A stretch of DNA of 64,000 nucleotides from Amoebophrya sp. A120 (GCA_905178155.1 CAJINV010000003.1:10411732-10475731), one strand, 5' to 3'. Shown: positions 32,581 through 43,994, counted from the first letter of the stretch. Made by a program: numbers and translations. The notes: generated by a model not told the origin, from the sequence alone.

Positions 32581-35500
32581 ATGTTTTTTCGCATCACCAA
32601 GATGTTTTTTCGTTTCTTTGTGTCTCATGTGCTTAGGGCGTATGCTCTACCGTTGCCGACTTCCACGGCCACTTCCCGTGGTTCGACGCTCGTATTTCTG
32701 TTGTCGTCCTGCGCAACCTTGCAAACTGCGAACAGCGGATCGCTCGCAATAAAATCTTCTGCTCGGAACAAGGAGAGGCGCTACGAGAATGCGCTCGAAT
32801 GGGATTTTTATCTTGCTTTGTCAAGGACTCGTGATGATGAAGGCGACAAGCAGGAGCAGAAATTGATGTCTGGAAAACAGCTGGAGGCTTTGTCTTCTCA
32901 TATCGATTTTGCATCTCGCAATCCCATACTTTTCATCGGCGGCATGGGAGCAAGTATTATCGAAGCTACGCTGAACAAAACCACGGCTCCGCGAGAGTTT
33001 TGCTGGAAAACAGCGGAGAACTACCGTGTGTGGCTCCCCTACACTGGCCTGCTGCCCGGATTCGCAGACTGCTTCTTGGACAATTTCAAGTTGCATTGGC
33101 GAGATGAGGTGGTAGAAGAAGACACTGAGGATCAAGTTCAAGGCGGAGGCGGACGGATTGCTCGTAGCGACCGCTCCGATACTAATTTGATGCGACAAGA
33201 AAGTAGATCCTCGGCCTCACGAGGCGGACTCGCGCCGTCAATGTTTTCAAAGAAAAGACGGACGTCGTCGTTGGTTCTCGATGAGTCAGAGGTGCAAGCG
33301 TATGCGCTCGGGGACAGGATTGCACCCGGCACCGGCGGTCTCACGGATGGTTTGGTGAAAGGGCTGTGGGAGGATTTGGCCAAAGTTGCTACGGACAGCG
33401 TATGGCGCTCTCAACTCTAACATTGGTCGTTGTTGCAATTGCATATTGATAAAATATTTCTTACGTACTAATAGCGTCTATTTCTATTTGTGGCCGGTCA
33501 CTCGCTAATTTCTTAAGTGCTAAGTGTAAGTGTTTCTAACTCGTCCTACCGGGTGGCCGGTCCAGCTAAAACGGTTGGCGAGACGTCATCTGGTGTGCAG
33601 AAGTGTTCCACACCTCTGCAGATATTCTTACCTTCTTGGATTACGTAGCAGTATGCGGGAGGATTTTTCCCGCTCACCTTAAGAAGTGCGCGCGCAATTC
33701 TATTTCTATTTGTGATGGTGCAAGCTCACGCTTTGCAAAGCCAGCAGAAGAAGAAGAAAAACAAAAAGGGAAGCTGCTTGCGCCTTGAGCATTAGAAGCC
33801 CGGCACGGATATCTATGTTGTTGTGCGAGTGCGCATTGAAGACTTATTATCAACGTAGAGCGAAGTAGCTTTATCATGCAAAGAGAGAAACTAGTACGTA
33901 GTAGAGCCTCCTGTGCCTGTAGTGTAATACATGGCATCAAACGTTGAAGCAGCAATTGTGTAACAGCGACGATGGACGTAACGTCTGAGAATTCTATACC
34001 GTGGCAAGTACGCCAAAGACATCAACCCCAAACAGATTAATCTGCTCACCTACGATTTCCGGAAGTCGCCCACGGAGTGGATACGCGACGGCACTTTTGC
34101 ACGCACGAAGCGGCGAATTGAACTGTATGTAGACACGTACAATGCGGGGAAGGCTGCGGTTCTGGTAACTCTGTCGGAAGGGTCCAACTTCCTGCACCAG
34201 TTTCTTGCGTTGTACGTCGACGCGCAGTGGAAATCGCAGTACGTACGCCATTGGCTTTCCCTATCCGGACCTTTCGGGGGCACGCCGGAGCTGACTCGCA
34301 TGGCCTTCTATCCACAGCCCGTCGATGTGTACCACTTGCCCCAGTTGCTGTTTTACATCAAACTTCGAGAGCTGCGAGACGTGTCGATCACTTTCCCTTC
34401 AACTTTGGTGGGCACTCCAACATACCTGACCGCTACGGAAACTCTGGTTGTCGACCACACCGGCAAGAAGTATACCAAGAATGCTGCGGCCTGCTCAGCT
34501 AGAACAATCTCAATCGGAACAAGAATTTGCCGCGACCCAAATAAAGCCGGCTGCCGCGGACGATGAAGATCATGTTCATCAGCATCATCTTACTTTGTGC
34601 TTACTAGCAAAGAATTTATGAAGCAGCTCTGAAATGCTTACTGTAGGGATGGAAAATGTACAAAAGTTTCATACCTATAAAGTACTAGCGAAAAAGTGAT
34701 TATATATCCAAAAAATGGGCCGCATATTTTCCGGCTTCGAAATATGCGGCCCATTTTTTGGATATATATCCACTTTTTCGCCCATATAGGCACTACTTAA
34801 TAGCACGCGGCCGGCTGCTTTTCTAGCACGGTCCGACCGTGCTAGTGGGGACGCCGAAAAATGCAAAGACTGGTCGCCATGGTGCTCATAACAGTGCCCG
34901 ACCGTGTTAGCTAGTACTTTATAGGTATGAAACATTTTGCAGCTTTCCATCCATAGCTTACTTTCAGAACTAGCGACGCCAGCTTCGCCTGTAAGTGAGC
35001 GCATCGAAGCGCTCAAACGCCACCTCGCCAGTTCTAGACAGCAGATTGATCCAAAAAGAAAGAAGTGCCGGCGGTCCCGGAGTTGATTCTGGGACTCAGA
35101 ATCAGACTCGACCTTGATTTTGAGACGTGTTTCCACGTCAGTGAGGCGACCACACTGCTCTTTTCTAGTCGTGTGCCAGGTTGCGAACAGATGCAAGCCC
35201 GCTCCTGTCTATCGAGGAACTGAGTAAGACGCAACGCTATGCGCCACCTAATTCCGTCCGTCCGTTCTCACGTCAGAGAGGCGACCACATTGCTCCTTCC
35301 TAGTCGTGTGCCAGTCCGCGAAAAGATGTAAGCCCGTGGCTGTCTAGCGAGGGACTGAGTAAGAGGCAACGCCAATCACCACCTAATTCTGTCCGTCCGT
35401 TCTGCAACTCAAACTCAAACTCGTTCGCGATTGTGCAACTCATCAAGCTCGAGTTGTCGTGCTTGATTCTGAAACTCAGACTCAAGCTCGACCTTGATTC

Positions 35501-37273
35501 TGAGGCTCAGACTCAAGCTCGACCTTGTTGATTCATCTAAAACTTAAGCTAAAAACTGACTCAGGAACTGGAGCTGGCGCGTGCATTCTTTTAATCCAGC
35601 AAGGCAATTACTTCTCTACAGTTATGTGTATGGATATCATATAGGTGGATCAAGTCCCGCGCTCGTTGATGATCGTCGCCATTGGCAAGGGACAGCCGTG
35701 CAGGTGTTGCAGTTCAACATAGTGCAAAGGCGCAAAAAATTTTTTGGGTCGTGTTTCCAGATTAGGCTGCGAGTAGGATTAGCCGTCCTCGCCCCCCCCA
35801 GGCTGTTGCGTACGGCGGTAAGGAATCAGAGCGCGAAGATCAGTGCTAGCGAGCAGATAGGCAAGCCCGCGCGCCTGCTGTCAAGCAGCAAGCTTGCGTA
35901 TGGCGGATGGAGAAAGGTGAGCGCAAACTCTGCCAGGCGCGCGGGGCTAGCTTCGCTCCGTGAAGATCGAAAATGTGCGCCGGTTTGCCGGCAGCCGCCG
36001 GAGGAGCGGGAAGCCGATCGGGCGTGGGCCTTCTGCATGTGAGGGGAGTGCGTACGCAGCCCATCCCCAGTGAGGTCTGGGTCTGCGGCATCTACACCCC
36101 GGCAGGAGGTTCGCCGGCGCTTCACCTTCGGGGCTTTGCAAAATGTGCGCCGGTTTGCCGGCGTGCGTCTATGGTTCAGCATGATGTAGCGTGATACTTT
36201 GAGAATGAACACAGGAAGCGCACGGGCACAACGCTCGCGGCCAAAAGTCTGGGACAGGTCGCCGCGCACTCCTGTAAAGATATACAAGCAAGAAGCGAAC
36301 CCCCACAGCGGGAATGTCGTGTCTGTGTGTTTCGGAGGATGTGTTCGGCCTAGTGATGATCTTTATATATCAGCGGGCTGGCTTGGTTTGGCGTGATAAA
36401 GATAAAGACAAAGACAAAGGCTATATCTCGCGCGAAGTTGCACTTGCAGGGCGAATAACCGTACGCGTATAGTATTCATTGACACCCATTACTTTTGCCG
36501 TCCTTGGTTATCTACATCGTTCCAGTCAGATTGTTCTAGTCTATCAACCCATAAACAACCTTGCTGAGGCTTTCCAAGACGCCGGTCAGAACTTCACAGC
36601 GAAACTGCTCAAGATGCAGAAGCGTATTGCTCTTGGCATATGGAATTGGATGAAGTACAGGATTGACACTGCGAGCAAGCGTTTGTGAAGTTGTTTCTGA
36701 TGTTACGGACCACACAGTTTGGTATTCGTTTTGAGATTTCATTTTGTTTGATTTTGTGCTATTCGGAAGTGCGAGAATGAAACTACACAAAAATTCGCAC
36801 GAACAGAGTACTTTTTTGATGCGCTACCGGGTCCAGGCGTTCCGGTGACGTGCGTGTATGGTTCGGGTTTACCCACGCTCGCGAATATGACTTACGGGAA
36901 CGGGTGGGACCAGGAAGGGACCGAGTTCGGCTACGAAAGCGGCGACAGCGTCGTACCGGTACGGTCTTTAATTCGCTGCCACGAGTGGAATGAAATACCG
37001 CGACATCCGTCTGTTGAGCTCGTGGAAGTCCCCCAGGCCTCACACGGCGATACGCTCCGCCGACCAGAAGCGCTCCACGCGTTCAGGGAGATACTTCAGG
37101 CACTTGACAGCTCTGCCGCTGCTCTCCAGGAGCATGATGTAAAAGTACCTGCTGATGTCGTGGACTACAAGGAGCGCGGACCCCGAGGAACAGAACCAGC
37201 AGCAAGAAGCGACATAGAGGGCGCTCACGGGCGAACCGATCATGACGCTGAGGAAGAGTTGTACTACATTTGA
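32581..37273 (+). CDS. LCAT / lysosomal phospholipase A2 (PLA2G15)-like acyltransferase
   Basis: Four exons (32,581-33,399; 34,000-34,498; 36,540-36,658; 36,812-37,273) sum to 633 in-frame codons, TGA included. The N-terminus carries hydrophobic signal-anchor-like segments. Family landmarks appear in order: ILFIGGMGASIIEA (oxyanion region, near residue 115), LPYTGLLPGFADCFLDNFKL, LLTYDFRKSP, the nucleophile elbow VTLSEGSN (Ser332), LSLSGPFGGTPEL, VTCVYGSGLPT, GYESGDSVVPVRSL (Asp524) and ASHGDTLRR (His557). The Ser-Asp-His triad is therefore complete, although the usual GHSMG elbow reads TLSEG. Members of this family transfer or hydrolyse fatty acyl groups of phospholipids in secretory or lysosomal compartments. 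The start could also be ATG 32,602. All three introns are non-canonical and carry TIRs. Confidence 0.9.
33400..33999 (+). mobile_element. Introner-like intron 1 of the LCAT-like gene
   Basis: 600 bp. The left end GTATGGCGCTCTCAAC... and the reverse complement of the right end GTATAGAATTCTCAGAC... match imperfectly; both then share CGT.. TGTT..CAATTGC. Borders are GT...AC. Removal joins AGC to CGT in frame. It contains the dispersed repeat copy at 33,548-33,705. Confidence 0.75.
33548..33705 (+). repeat. Dispersed repeat, copy 2
   Basis: Matches 20,388-20,560: CCGGGTGGCCGGTCCAGC, CTGCAGATATTCTTACCTTC, GATTACGTAGCAGTATGCGG and TTTTTCCCGCTCACCTTAAG. It lies inside intron 1 of the LCAT-like gene. 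Confidence 0.8.
34631..34969. mobile_element. MITE-like element with ~58-bp TIRs
   Basis: The outer ends GAAATGCTTACTGTAGGGAT... and the complement of ...ATCCATAGCTTACTTTC match over about 58 bases, including the identical TTTCATACCTATAAAGTACT followed by AGC. Inside are a perfect 28-bp-arm palindrome (34,701-34,768) and an 11-bp-arm palindrome CTAGCACGGTC-C-GACCGTGCTAG (34,823-34,845). No coding frame. Confidence 0.85.
34701..34768. repeat. 28-bp perfect inverted repeat inside the MITE
   Basis: TATATATCCAAAAAATGGGC-CGCATATT is mirrored exactly after a 12-base loop. Outer arms GCGAAAAAGTG / CACTTTTTCGC (34,688-34,781) extend the hairpin with one mismatched stretch. Confidence 0.95.
35095..35615 (+). 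repeat. Single-copy relative of the 130-bp satellite element
   Basis: Contains GTCGTGTGCCAGGTTGCGAA, CTGTCTATCGAGGAACTGAG, GCGCCACCTAATTCCGTCCG and a second variant unit near 35,300. It ends with CATTCTTTTAATCCA and GGCAATTA, as the array-bearing element does at 8,685-8,712. It also holds short repeats of ACTCAAGCTCGACCTTGATT. Confidence 0.85.
36659..36811 (+). mobile_element. Introner-like intron 3 of the LCAT-like gene
   Basis: 153 bp, flanked by AGTAC at both junctions (36,654-36,658 and 36,807-36,811). Imperfect TIRs: TGCGAGCAAGCGTTTGTGAA versus the complement of the right end TGCGAATTTTTGTGTAG. Removal gives AAG TAC TTT TTT in frame. Borders are AG...AC. Confidence 0.75.
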
Positions 37274-37501
37274 TTAATGATTTTGAGATGCATTACGGAT
37301 GCATTCTTTCCGAGGAACCGGCGCTGGGGCTGGTCTACTTCTGAGTCTTTGGCAATTACCATTGGTAATGGAGCACGGATACAATGTTAAAAGAGAAGAA
37401 GGGCTTCTATAGCGTTTTAATACTAATGCTCAGAATGTACTAACTGTATTGAGATAATTGGATGGCCGTGCGAGCAGCCAAACGGGAAAGAAGCCTCTTT
37501 C

Positions 37502-37573
37502 TAAGAAACAGTAATAAACTCGGAAACGATGCTTAATTTAAGCATCGTTTCCGAGTTTATATACTGTTTCTTA
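37502..37573. repeat. 35-bp-arm inverted repeat
   Basis: TAAGAAACAGTAATAAACTC and GGAAACGATGCTTA are mirrored with one extra TA in the right arm. It lies about 230 bp downstream of the stop of the LCAT-like gene in gene-free DNA. It could be a small MITE or a structured 3' end. Confidence 0.9.
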
Positions 37574-38343
37574 AGTAGGAGTACGTATAGGTATAGTGTA
37601 CTATAACGACATGCACACGAAGATGAAGAGAGTGTGCGAATTGATGGCTTATATGATGTTAGTGTTGCGTGATGTTGATTGGCATTAATTTGTGTCCTCT
37701 TACTCAACCGAAGTTGCTGTTGGCGCTGCATCAAAAACTGCGACATTCTTTTGCGCACACGGCCAATTGTAGTTCCTTGCTCAACATGGCGGACTTCGTG
37801 GCGATCAATGTGATAAATTGCAATTTTGATTTTCGTGTCTCTCAAGCAGAGCGATTCACTAAATCTTCCAAGTAGCCGTGTTTTTCGATCCGGCGCAGGA
37901 TTATTTGTCTTCGTCGCGGCTTTCGGTTTCGCTGTGTTGAGAAGTGACCGTCGTGCTTGCTATTCGACCGACCCTACTGATGCGATATCGAACCACATGA
38001 AAAGTGGAGTCAAATCATGTGCATGTTATCATTTGCTTGCTCCTCGAAGATTGACCTGAGAGGGTTGCGCGTCGATCGATTTGAGAAATACTCTTGAGTG
38101 TTGCCAGCGCATAGATATATTTCTAAGTGGGTTTCTGTGGGTGCCGCAAGCGTATTCATTCTGTTACGAGCGAAAGCTGCGAGGATGAGGAAGAAAAGTG
38201 AAAGTGATCAAGGTATTGAGTATATGACTGTGCGAATTCTCGCGGCGTGCGCTAAATGCAGTACAAGACGACTACTCATAGTTGCACAGTGAGGTCATTA
38301 CTCATCTTCGAGTAAAAAAAAAAACAAAATAAAGACCACAAGG
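37574..38343. other. Gene-free stretch
   Basis: Only short frames without protein-like composition; no repeat or RNA gene seen. It separates the LCAT-like gene from the coiled-coil gene. Confidence 0.4.
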
Positions 38344-40086
38344 ATGCATCCACGAACTCGTGAGGACCGGCACCTCTTCAAGCACAAGGAAAATGTGGAG
38401 CGTGAGCGCCTGCGCAATCGCACGGGTGGGTACTTCAAGTACGAGGACATTCCTGACGTGATTGCACAGGAAAAATCTTGTCCAGCCCTATCATATAGAA
38501 CAACACACCCAAAGAAATCCTATACGGAAACTGCTCTGCAACTGTAAGCCCAAGCTGCATTTTTTTCCTTCGACGGGAGCAACAGAAACTCAAGCTATCG
38601 AAGAACGTTGGTTCGCTGTAGCATCCCGCGTTTTCATCTGACCACCACATCCTTTTCATAGTACGATTCGCACGTAAAATTGCTGCAAAATGCATTATTT
38701 CGCATAGAATGAGTGTCGATGTCCTTAAGTGCGTCTCTAGATGATTCTAGAGGGACACCAATTTAGAACCAAAACAAGCTGCTTACACGACTATTTTTTC
38801 TGATTTGGGTGTGATTCTGATTTTCTCTTTGAAAGACCTACATTGGTGAAAAGGAGCGGCATGACCGGGCGGTCGCCGAGAAATTTCTGGAGGAACGAAT
38901 GGTCCAGGTAGACCGGCGGAACGACGTGACGGAGCTGCGTTATGAAGTCGTCAGGTGGGAAGTCGCCAAAGTGAAAATAGCATGGGTTCTTGCGGAAGAA
39001 TACGTTTGTCATGAGATAGGCCGCAAGTCGAGGAAAGGTCGCAATGCAGAGAGGCAGATTGTAGGCCAGACGGAGGATCGTCGTTGAGAAAATGTCTGCC
39101 GACTAGTACTAGGAGGACAGAAGTGCACTACACTGTTTTCCGAAACCGTGCGATGTGGACAGATTCACGCTCATTGAAAAGTGTATAGGATTTTGCTCCT
39201 CTTCGCGATCACGCACGGCCTCGAATTTTTTATTTTTACGCAAATGGAATGCAACAGCAGCATGCAGTTGTATTTTATTTTTCAACATTTTGACGATCAC
39301 GATTTACGATTTTCCACCTGCCGCTCCGATATGCAACGCGCACACAATTTGGAGCGGGAGCATGCCCGTTGGGAATATCCAGGAGAAAACTCCCATCCCC
39401 ATCCATTTTCTGCATGGAAAACGCTAGAAGTTATGCACGTTTTGCATGAGAAATTGGATGGGAGAAGTGGGTGTTTTTTTTCCTGGATACGGAAGCGATT
39501 GACCACAAAGACAAAAAGGAATCCGACCGCCAGCGTCGCCTGATCGAGGATCCCCTCATCGGCAAGAAAAACGTTTCCGGTGTCCCCTTCGACATCGTTA
39601 ATCTCGAGTACTTATGTAAATCACCAGAATTCATGTTTCATGAGAATGACAATGAGCAGCTTGTCGAAAAATAGCAGAGCCTTTTGACCACAGACATAAA
39701 GCCATTTTTAGGAGCGTGGTGTGAGGAGACGGAGCATCCGTCAGCGTTGAACTGGACGCTTCGTAAATGTCTCGAATTGACAACAAGAAGTAGATGAAGT
39801 TAATTTTATTTCTCCAAGAGCTTGCCCTTGTCCTTGTGCTTGGAAATGAAATCGAAACCCTTCTAGGTACGAAAACACTTGGGAAGGTCGGAAATTGCGA
39901 CACGATGACGAGATGACGAGATACCGGGGAGACCTGCGAAAAGCCAATCTCGCCTACCGTGGGCACTTGGGTTTTAACCCAATCCTGGGAGAGCAGTCCT
40001 ATCCTTTGCCAAATCCGACCAAACCAGACCCATTCACCGAAGAAAAGCCTGCCGGCTACATTGCGAAAAATTCAGCATTGGGCTAA
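38344..40086 (+). CDS. Charged coiled-coil protein, four or more exons
   Basis: Exon 1 (38,344-38,464) starts MHPRTREDRHLFKHKENVER and contains TGGYFKYEDIPDVI. Removing 38,465-38,845 at a duplicated ATTG joins it in frame to GEKERHDRAVAEKFLEERMV (exon 2, 38,846 to about 39,000). Exon 3 (about 39,500-39,611) reads DHKDKKESDRQRRLIEDPLI and then GVPFDIVNLEY. Removing 39,612-39,870 at a duplicated GTAC joins it to the last exon (39,871-40,086), WEGRKLRHDDEMTRYRGDLR, NPILGEQSYPLPNP, ending in TAA. Highly charged helices suggest a cytoskeletal or axonemal structural protein; this is inference and I recognise no named family. The 3' end of exon 2 is unresolved. Confidence 0.65.
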
Positions 40087-41795
40087 CCGGGCTCGTTTAT
40101 GTTGAGGAGCGTACTTCTATAATATTAATATTTCAGTTTATTATGTGATGAGCTTCTGGACAAATAATATGCTAATCTGTCTCTGCTTGTTCGTGTAATA
40201 AGACTATAGCGAATGTGTGACTCGTCGATATAGATATTGCTATCTGTAGAAGCACCCTCCTCGGTTGCACGCGAACTGTTGTGCATCCCATCTTCAGCCA
40301 GGATTGGAAGTGCGCCCGCGCTTCATTGCACACAGCAATTATGTTTTACTGTTATCCTTCTACCTGATCATCTGTTTCGAGTCAGGAATGAAAACAAAGA
40401 AAAATGCAAACCCATCGCCGTAGCGATGGAACGACGTCGAGGCGAAGCATCGCGAAGATATGTCTCCCCATTCGCATCACAATTCTGTATGCGCGGTTGT
40501 TCAACTTGCAGTCCGAGACGAAAGTAGAAGCTTTTCACGACCAGGACTAATATATAAGTAAGAAAGACAAGGCTGGCAGACCAACGAGGGCATAGTATTT
40601 TTTTTGCAACTAATTTGTCGGAGACTCCTGCCGGGAATATAAAGTAAACAGAAATACTCCCAAGTAGTGCAGCCCAGCGTGATGTAATACTCGAAAAGAA
40701 CGAAAAGACTGCAACTCAACTTCACTCGGCGGCAACAATGTGCTGCTCACTTTCGTCCCAGCAAAGCCAAAGCTTTTCGGCGGCAAAACCTCATGCATTC
40801 AACGAGTAAAAACTGTAACGCACAAGAGCAATGCGCGCCAATTGCAATTGTTGAGTGTGGACGTGCGAGGTAAGGAAGCACCAGCAGGCTGCGACTCGTG
40901 AAGCGGAATAAATCCGGCTAAATAGTCAGAGTCGTGGCGCCTTGCCGATCAATCATTCTTGTTCTTCACGATAAAGAAAATATAGCTACAGGACGACGAC
41001 TATACATGCTACTTCTTAGTGTAGAATATTAACACGAATGTGTAGGAACGAATGCAAGGTCGTACTAGCTAGAGGACACTCCAAGGCGGCAGCGACGAAT
41101 AGAATACATGTAAAAAATCGTCATAGTCTTAAACGCCTCTTGTCTTATAGTGGTGCTGCCGAAACAGAAACAACAACAAGAACACAGTCACTGGAGGTTT
41201 GTGTACTTGTAGCCAGCATCAGAATCAGGACCAGCAGAAGCATTATCACGGATCATCAAGCTCAAAATAAGAAGTTCGCAAATATGTGATACCCATCTCG
41301 TCTAAGGTGGTAAGGTCAAGTTGGAACAAGATCGTGAAGATAGAGATACTTTGACTGTACTCGTATGCACTTTTGGTTTTGGTCCGGATCATTGTAATGC
41401 GACAAAATCCCTCCGGATCAGGTGGTTTCGTACGATCGCCATTTTGCCGATGTAGTGAATCCGAGCCCAGCCTCGGCAGATGGAAGATCGAACGTATGAA
41501 TTGACTAACTAATGTGCAGAGACAGTCGGGCTTGCATTTCTATTGCTATTCAACCACACAATGAAGAACCGAACGCGATCGCGAATCTGAACAATCCAGG
41601 GGTGTGGCACACATTTCGATTCATTTTGTTGTCCTTAGCAAGATTTGCAGGTAGTCAACATTAATTCCAGTTGGACCTTTTCCTTTTCGTTTTCGATTTC
41701 GCTCTTTTTGTTTTTGAAAGAAAAAATATATATAAAGCTACTTCTTCAAAGCCCGATCACTTAGTTGTGCCACGCCAGCTCGCTGTAAGAGTAGG
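40087..41795. other. Gene-free stretch
   Basis: Short frames only (40,237-40,527 and 41,038-41,289 are the longest) with no matching splice signals or domains. A/T-rich between 41,680 and 41,740. Nothing supported. Confidence 0.4.
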
Positions 41796-41799
41796 ACTC

Positions 41800-43994
41800 C
41801 ACGCAAGAAAATGACAATGGCATCACATACGACGCGAACGATGAAAGCAAGCCCGTGCAACTCTCTCCCACAACCGGGTGATCTTGGGCTTCTAGTGCGG
41901 TCTCAGGGCAACACGGTGGATCTGATGCGGCTAGAGGTACAAATTTTGACGACTGCGGCATCAGTGGTCGAGCGATCGTGCGGCTTTCATACTGTTTCCA
42001 GAACGACTGCAGCTGCACATCACCCACTTGCGACGAGATTGACAGTATGTCCAGAGCCTGGATTAGCTTACCCCAGCAGACACACTGGGAAACTAAGTAC
42101 ACGAAAAGATGAAGTCGTTGTCGACGCGCTCGTATCAACTGCAAATCTGTCTAGTTCGGGTTAAGTTCTGCACAGTAAATATGTAGTTGATGTTTTGCTG
42201 AGAAAGGTCAAAAAGAGCACCTCACCAAGCCTCGTGTCTCTCAGAAAATTATGTTGATGCGATAGCATCGTATTCGTACTACTTCTATCGTGGATGGTTC
42301 ATCATCCACACATGCAACTTTCCAGGCCCAGACTGCATATTTGCAATTGATAGCGTGGGGGGTGCCTCAAGCGGTATATAAAAGTGCTTCTGTCCGCGGC
42401 CGGTCCGGCGGAGTTGGTGCAGCAACTGGTGCGAGTATCATATTGACAATGCCCCCCCACAAGACCTCCGATCGATCCTCTGTTTGTATTGCAAGAAAGC
42501 TCTCCGCCGCGGTCAATGGAGCATACAATTGAAACGCTCCACCTGGCGCTCGGTCGAGAAGCTAGTGACCCATTTAAAGAGAAAACCGAGTTTGTATGGA
42601 GTGACTGGTGTCGCGACGAAGGCGAGCGTTCTGATCTGGGGGTTTCTTCAACACCTTCACCTAGACAGCAAAGCGGCTCTCATTTTGTATTCGTACTCCG
42701 CCGCAGGTATTGTTTTCTGGCAGCATTTCCTTCGTTCCGATCTGCAAGCAGCCTCGGCCGTGTTTATGTCAGCGCCAAATCGGTCCGCTATTCTAGCGAA
42801 TAGGAATACCACCGACGAAACAAATCAGAGGAGACCGCAAAACAAGTACATAGCGCCCCTTTGACTTTGAGACGCCTTGTCCTTTAGATTCTGCTAATTT
42901 TGGGCGCATAAAAAAGGGCTCCGAAAAAGCGCAGACTGCTGGAAGAAAACAAACGCCCCGCATCGGAGGGGCACCATTCTGGCCCCGTTTGAAGACCGCA
43001 AAAGCGGCGCCCCAAGAAGTCGACCATTTGTATCATGTAATGCTGCGAGCTGCGCAAAGCATAGCATGCGCATGTGGCTAAGAGCACAAAAGTAAGGAAT
43101 CAATTAGAACACCAATACCCGCAAGAACCTGACGAATGCTAAGCACTCCGCATGCTATGCAGCCCGATTTCTCGCTTCCAAAGGGACGGCCCAGGTGGGG
43201 CCATAGAATCCGGGGAGGGCAGCTTTTTAGTTCTCTTTCGAACCGGAACCACAAGCGAGCCAAAAGCGAAATGAAAAAGCTTGCGGCTTTTTTATATATT
43301 AATTCTTCGCTTCTTCATCGACCGCCACGCGGGCCGCCGGGAACATCCAGTAAGATGGTATGACGAGCGCAAAAGGGCGGACGTCTACTTTGGCCCGTGA
43401 GGCGCAACGCCGCAAGCGCCGGAACAAAAAAAACACGCTCTGAAATCGTTACCACCTGAGAGGGAAAAGTGGAGGTGGCTTAGCAAAAAAAAGGCGTACA
43501 GCAAGAGCAGGGGGGATTGTTTTTGTTATGCTTATGCCCTTGCTTTCTGATTGTGCTTTACGCGCGCAGAATCTGAAAGGGCTGGGGGCCTGGTTTCTTT
43601 GTTGATGCGTGACCACTTCATCTTGAGGCGGGGCACTTCGTTCAATTTTGGATAGCAAGATGAACAGGCGGTTTCGGCGTCGCAGCTGCAGGACCAAGAT
43701 AAGAATGTTGCGGCTTTCGATTGTTTCGATGGCCTCTCTTGCAACTTTACACTTGACTACGAGCAGACGCAACGCTGCTCCGAACTGGAGCAAATCCCAT
43801 TCGTGCCCGGTGTCGGACAGGCATGTCGGCTAACGCAGACTGTTTCCAGATTGCTGGAACTACGAAAGACGCGAAATATAAAACAGCGTCAGCAAGCTTG
43901 TAGTTCTGCTCCTGCCACGATGAAGGCAACAGCTGCGGGATCGTGCCAAGCGGCATCATCTATGTGGACGAGACACTTCGTGATCATCGACTAT
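41800..43994 (+). CDS. Cysteine-rich secreted-like protein, exons partly resolved
   Basis: About 41,808-41,880 reads ENDNGITYDANDESKPVQLS. The exon 41,907-42,092 reads FDDCGISGRAIVRLSYCFQN and DCSCTSPTCDEIDSMSRAW. Removing 42,093-42,247 at a duplicated GAAA joins it in frame to NYVDAIASYSYYFYRGWFII and HTCNFPGPDCIFAIDSVGG (to about 42,378). After unresolved sequence, about 43,657-43,825 reads NVAAFDCFDGLSCNFTLDYE and a last piece (about 43,905-43,994) reads FCSCHDEGNSCGIVPSGIIY, ending at TAA. Regular cysteines and a sequon suggest a disulfide-bonded extracellular domain. No family is recognised, and pieces at 42,390-42,860 are ambiguous between three frames. Confidence 0.5.
42093..42247 (+). 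mobile_element. Introner-like intron with GAAA direct repeat
   Basis: 155 bp between copies of GAAA (42,089-42,092 and 42,244-42,247). Short imperfect TIR: ACACGAAAAGATG versus the complement of the right end GAGACACGAGGCTT. Excision restores the frame between a DCSC-rich exon and NYVDAIAS. Borders are CT...AA. Confidence 0.6.

Larger units (their letters stand above)
34499..36539 (+). mobile_element. Composite 2.0-kb intron 2 with perfect 12-bp TIRs
   Basis: The intron starts CTAGAACAATCT and ends with its exact complement AGATTGTTCTAG (12 bp), flanked by AG on both sides. Exact removal joins GCC TGC TCA G to TC TAT in frame. Nested inside are a MITE-like element (34,631-34,969) and a relative of the 130-bp satellite (35,095-35,615). 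An imperfect 22-bp direct repeat with GTGCGCCGGTTTGCCGG occurs near 35,973 and 36,145. Confidence 0.8.
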
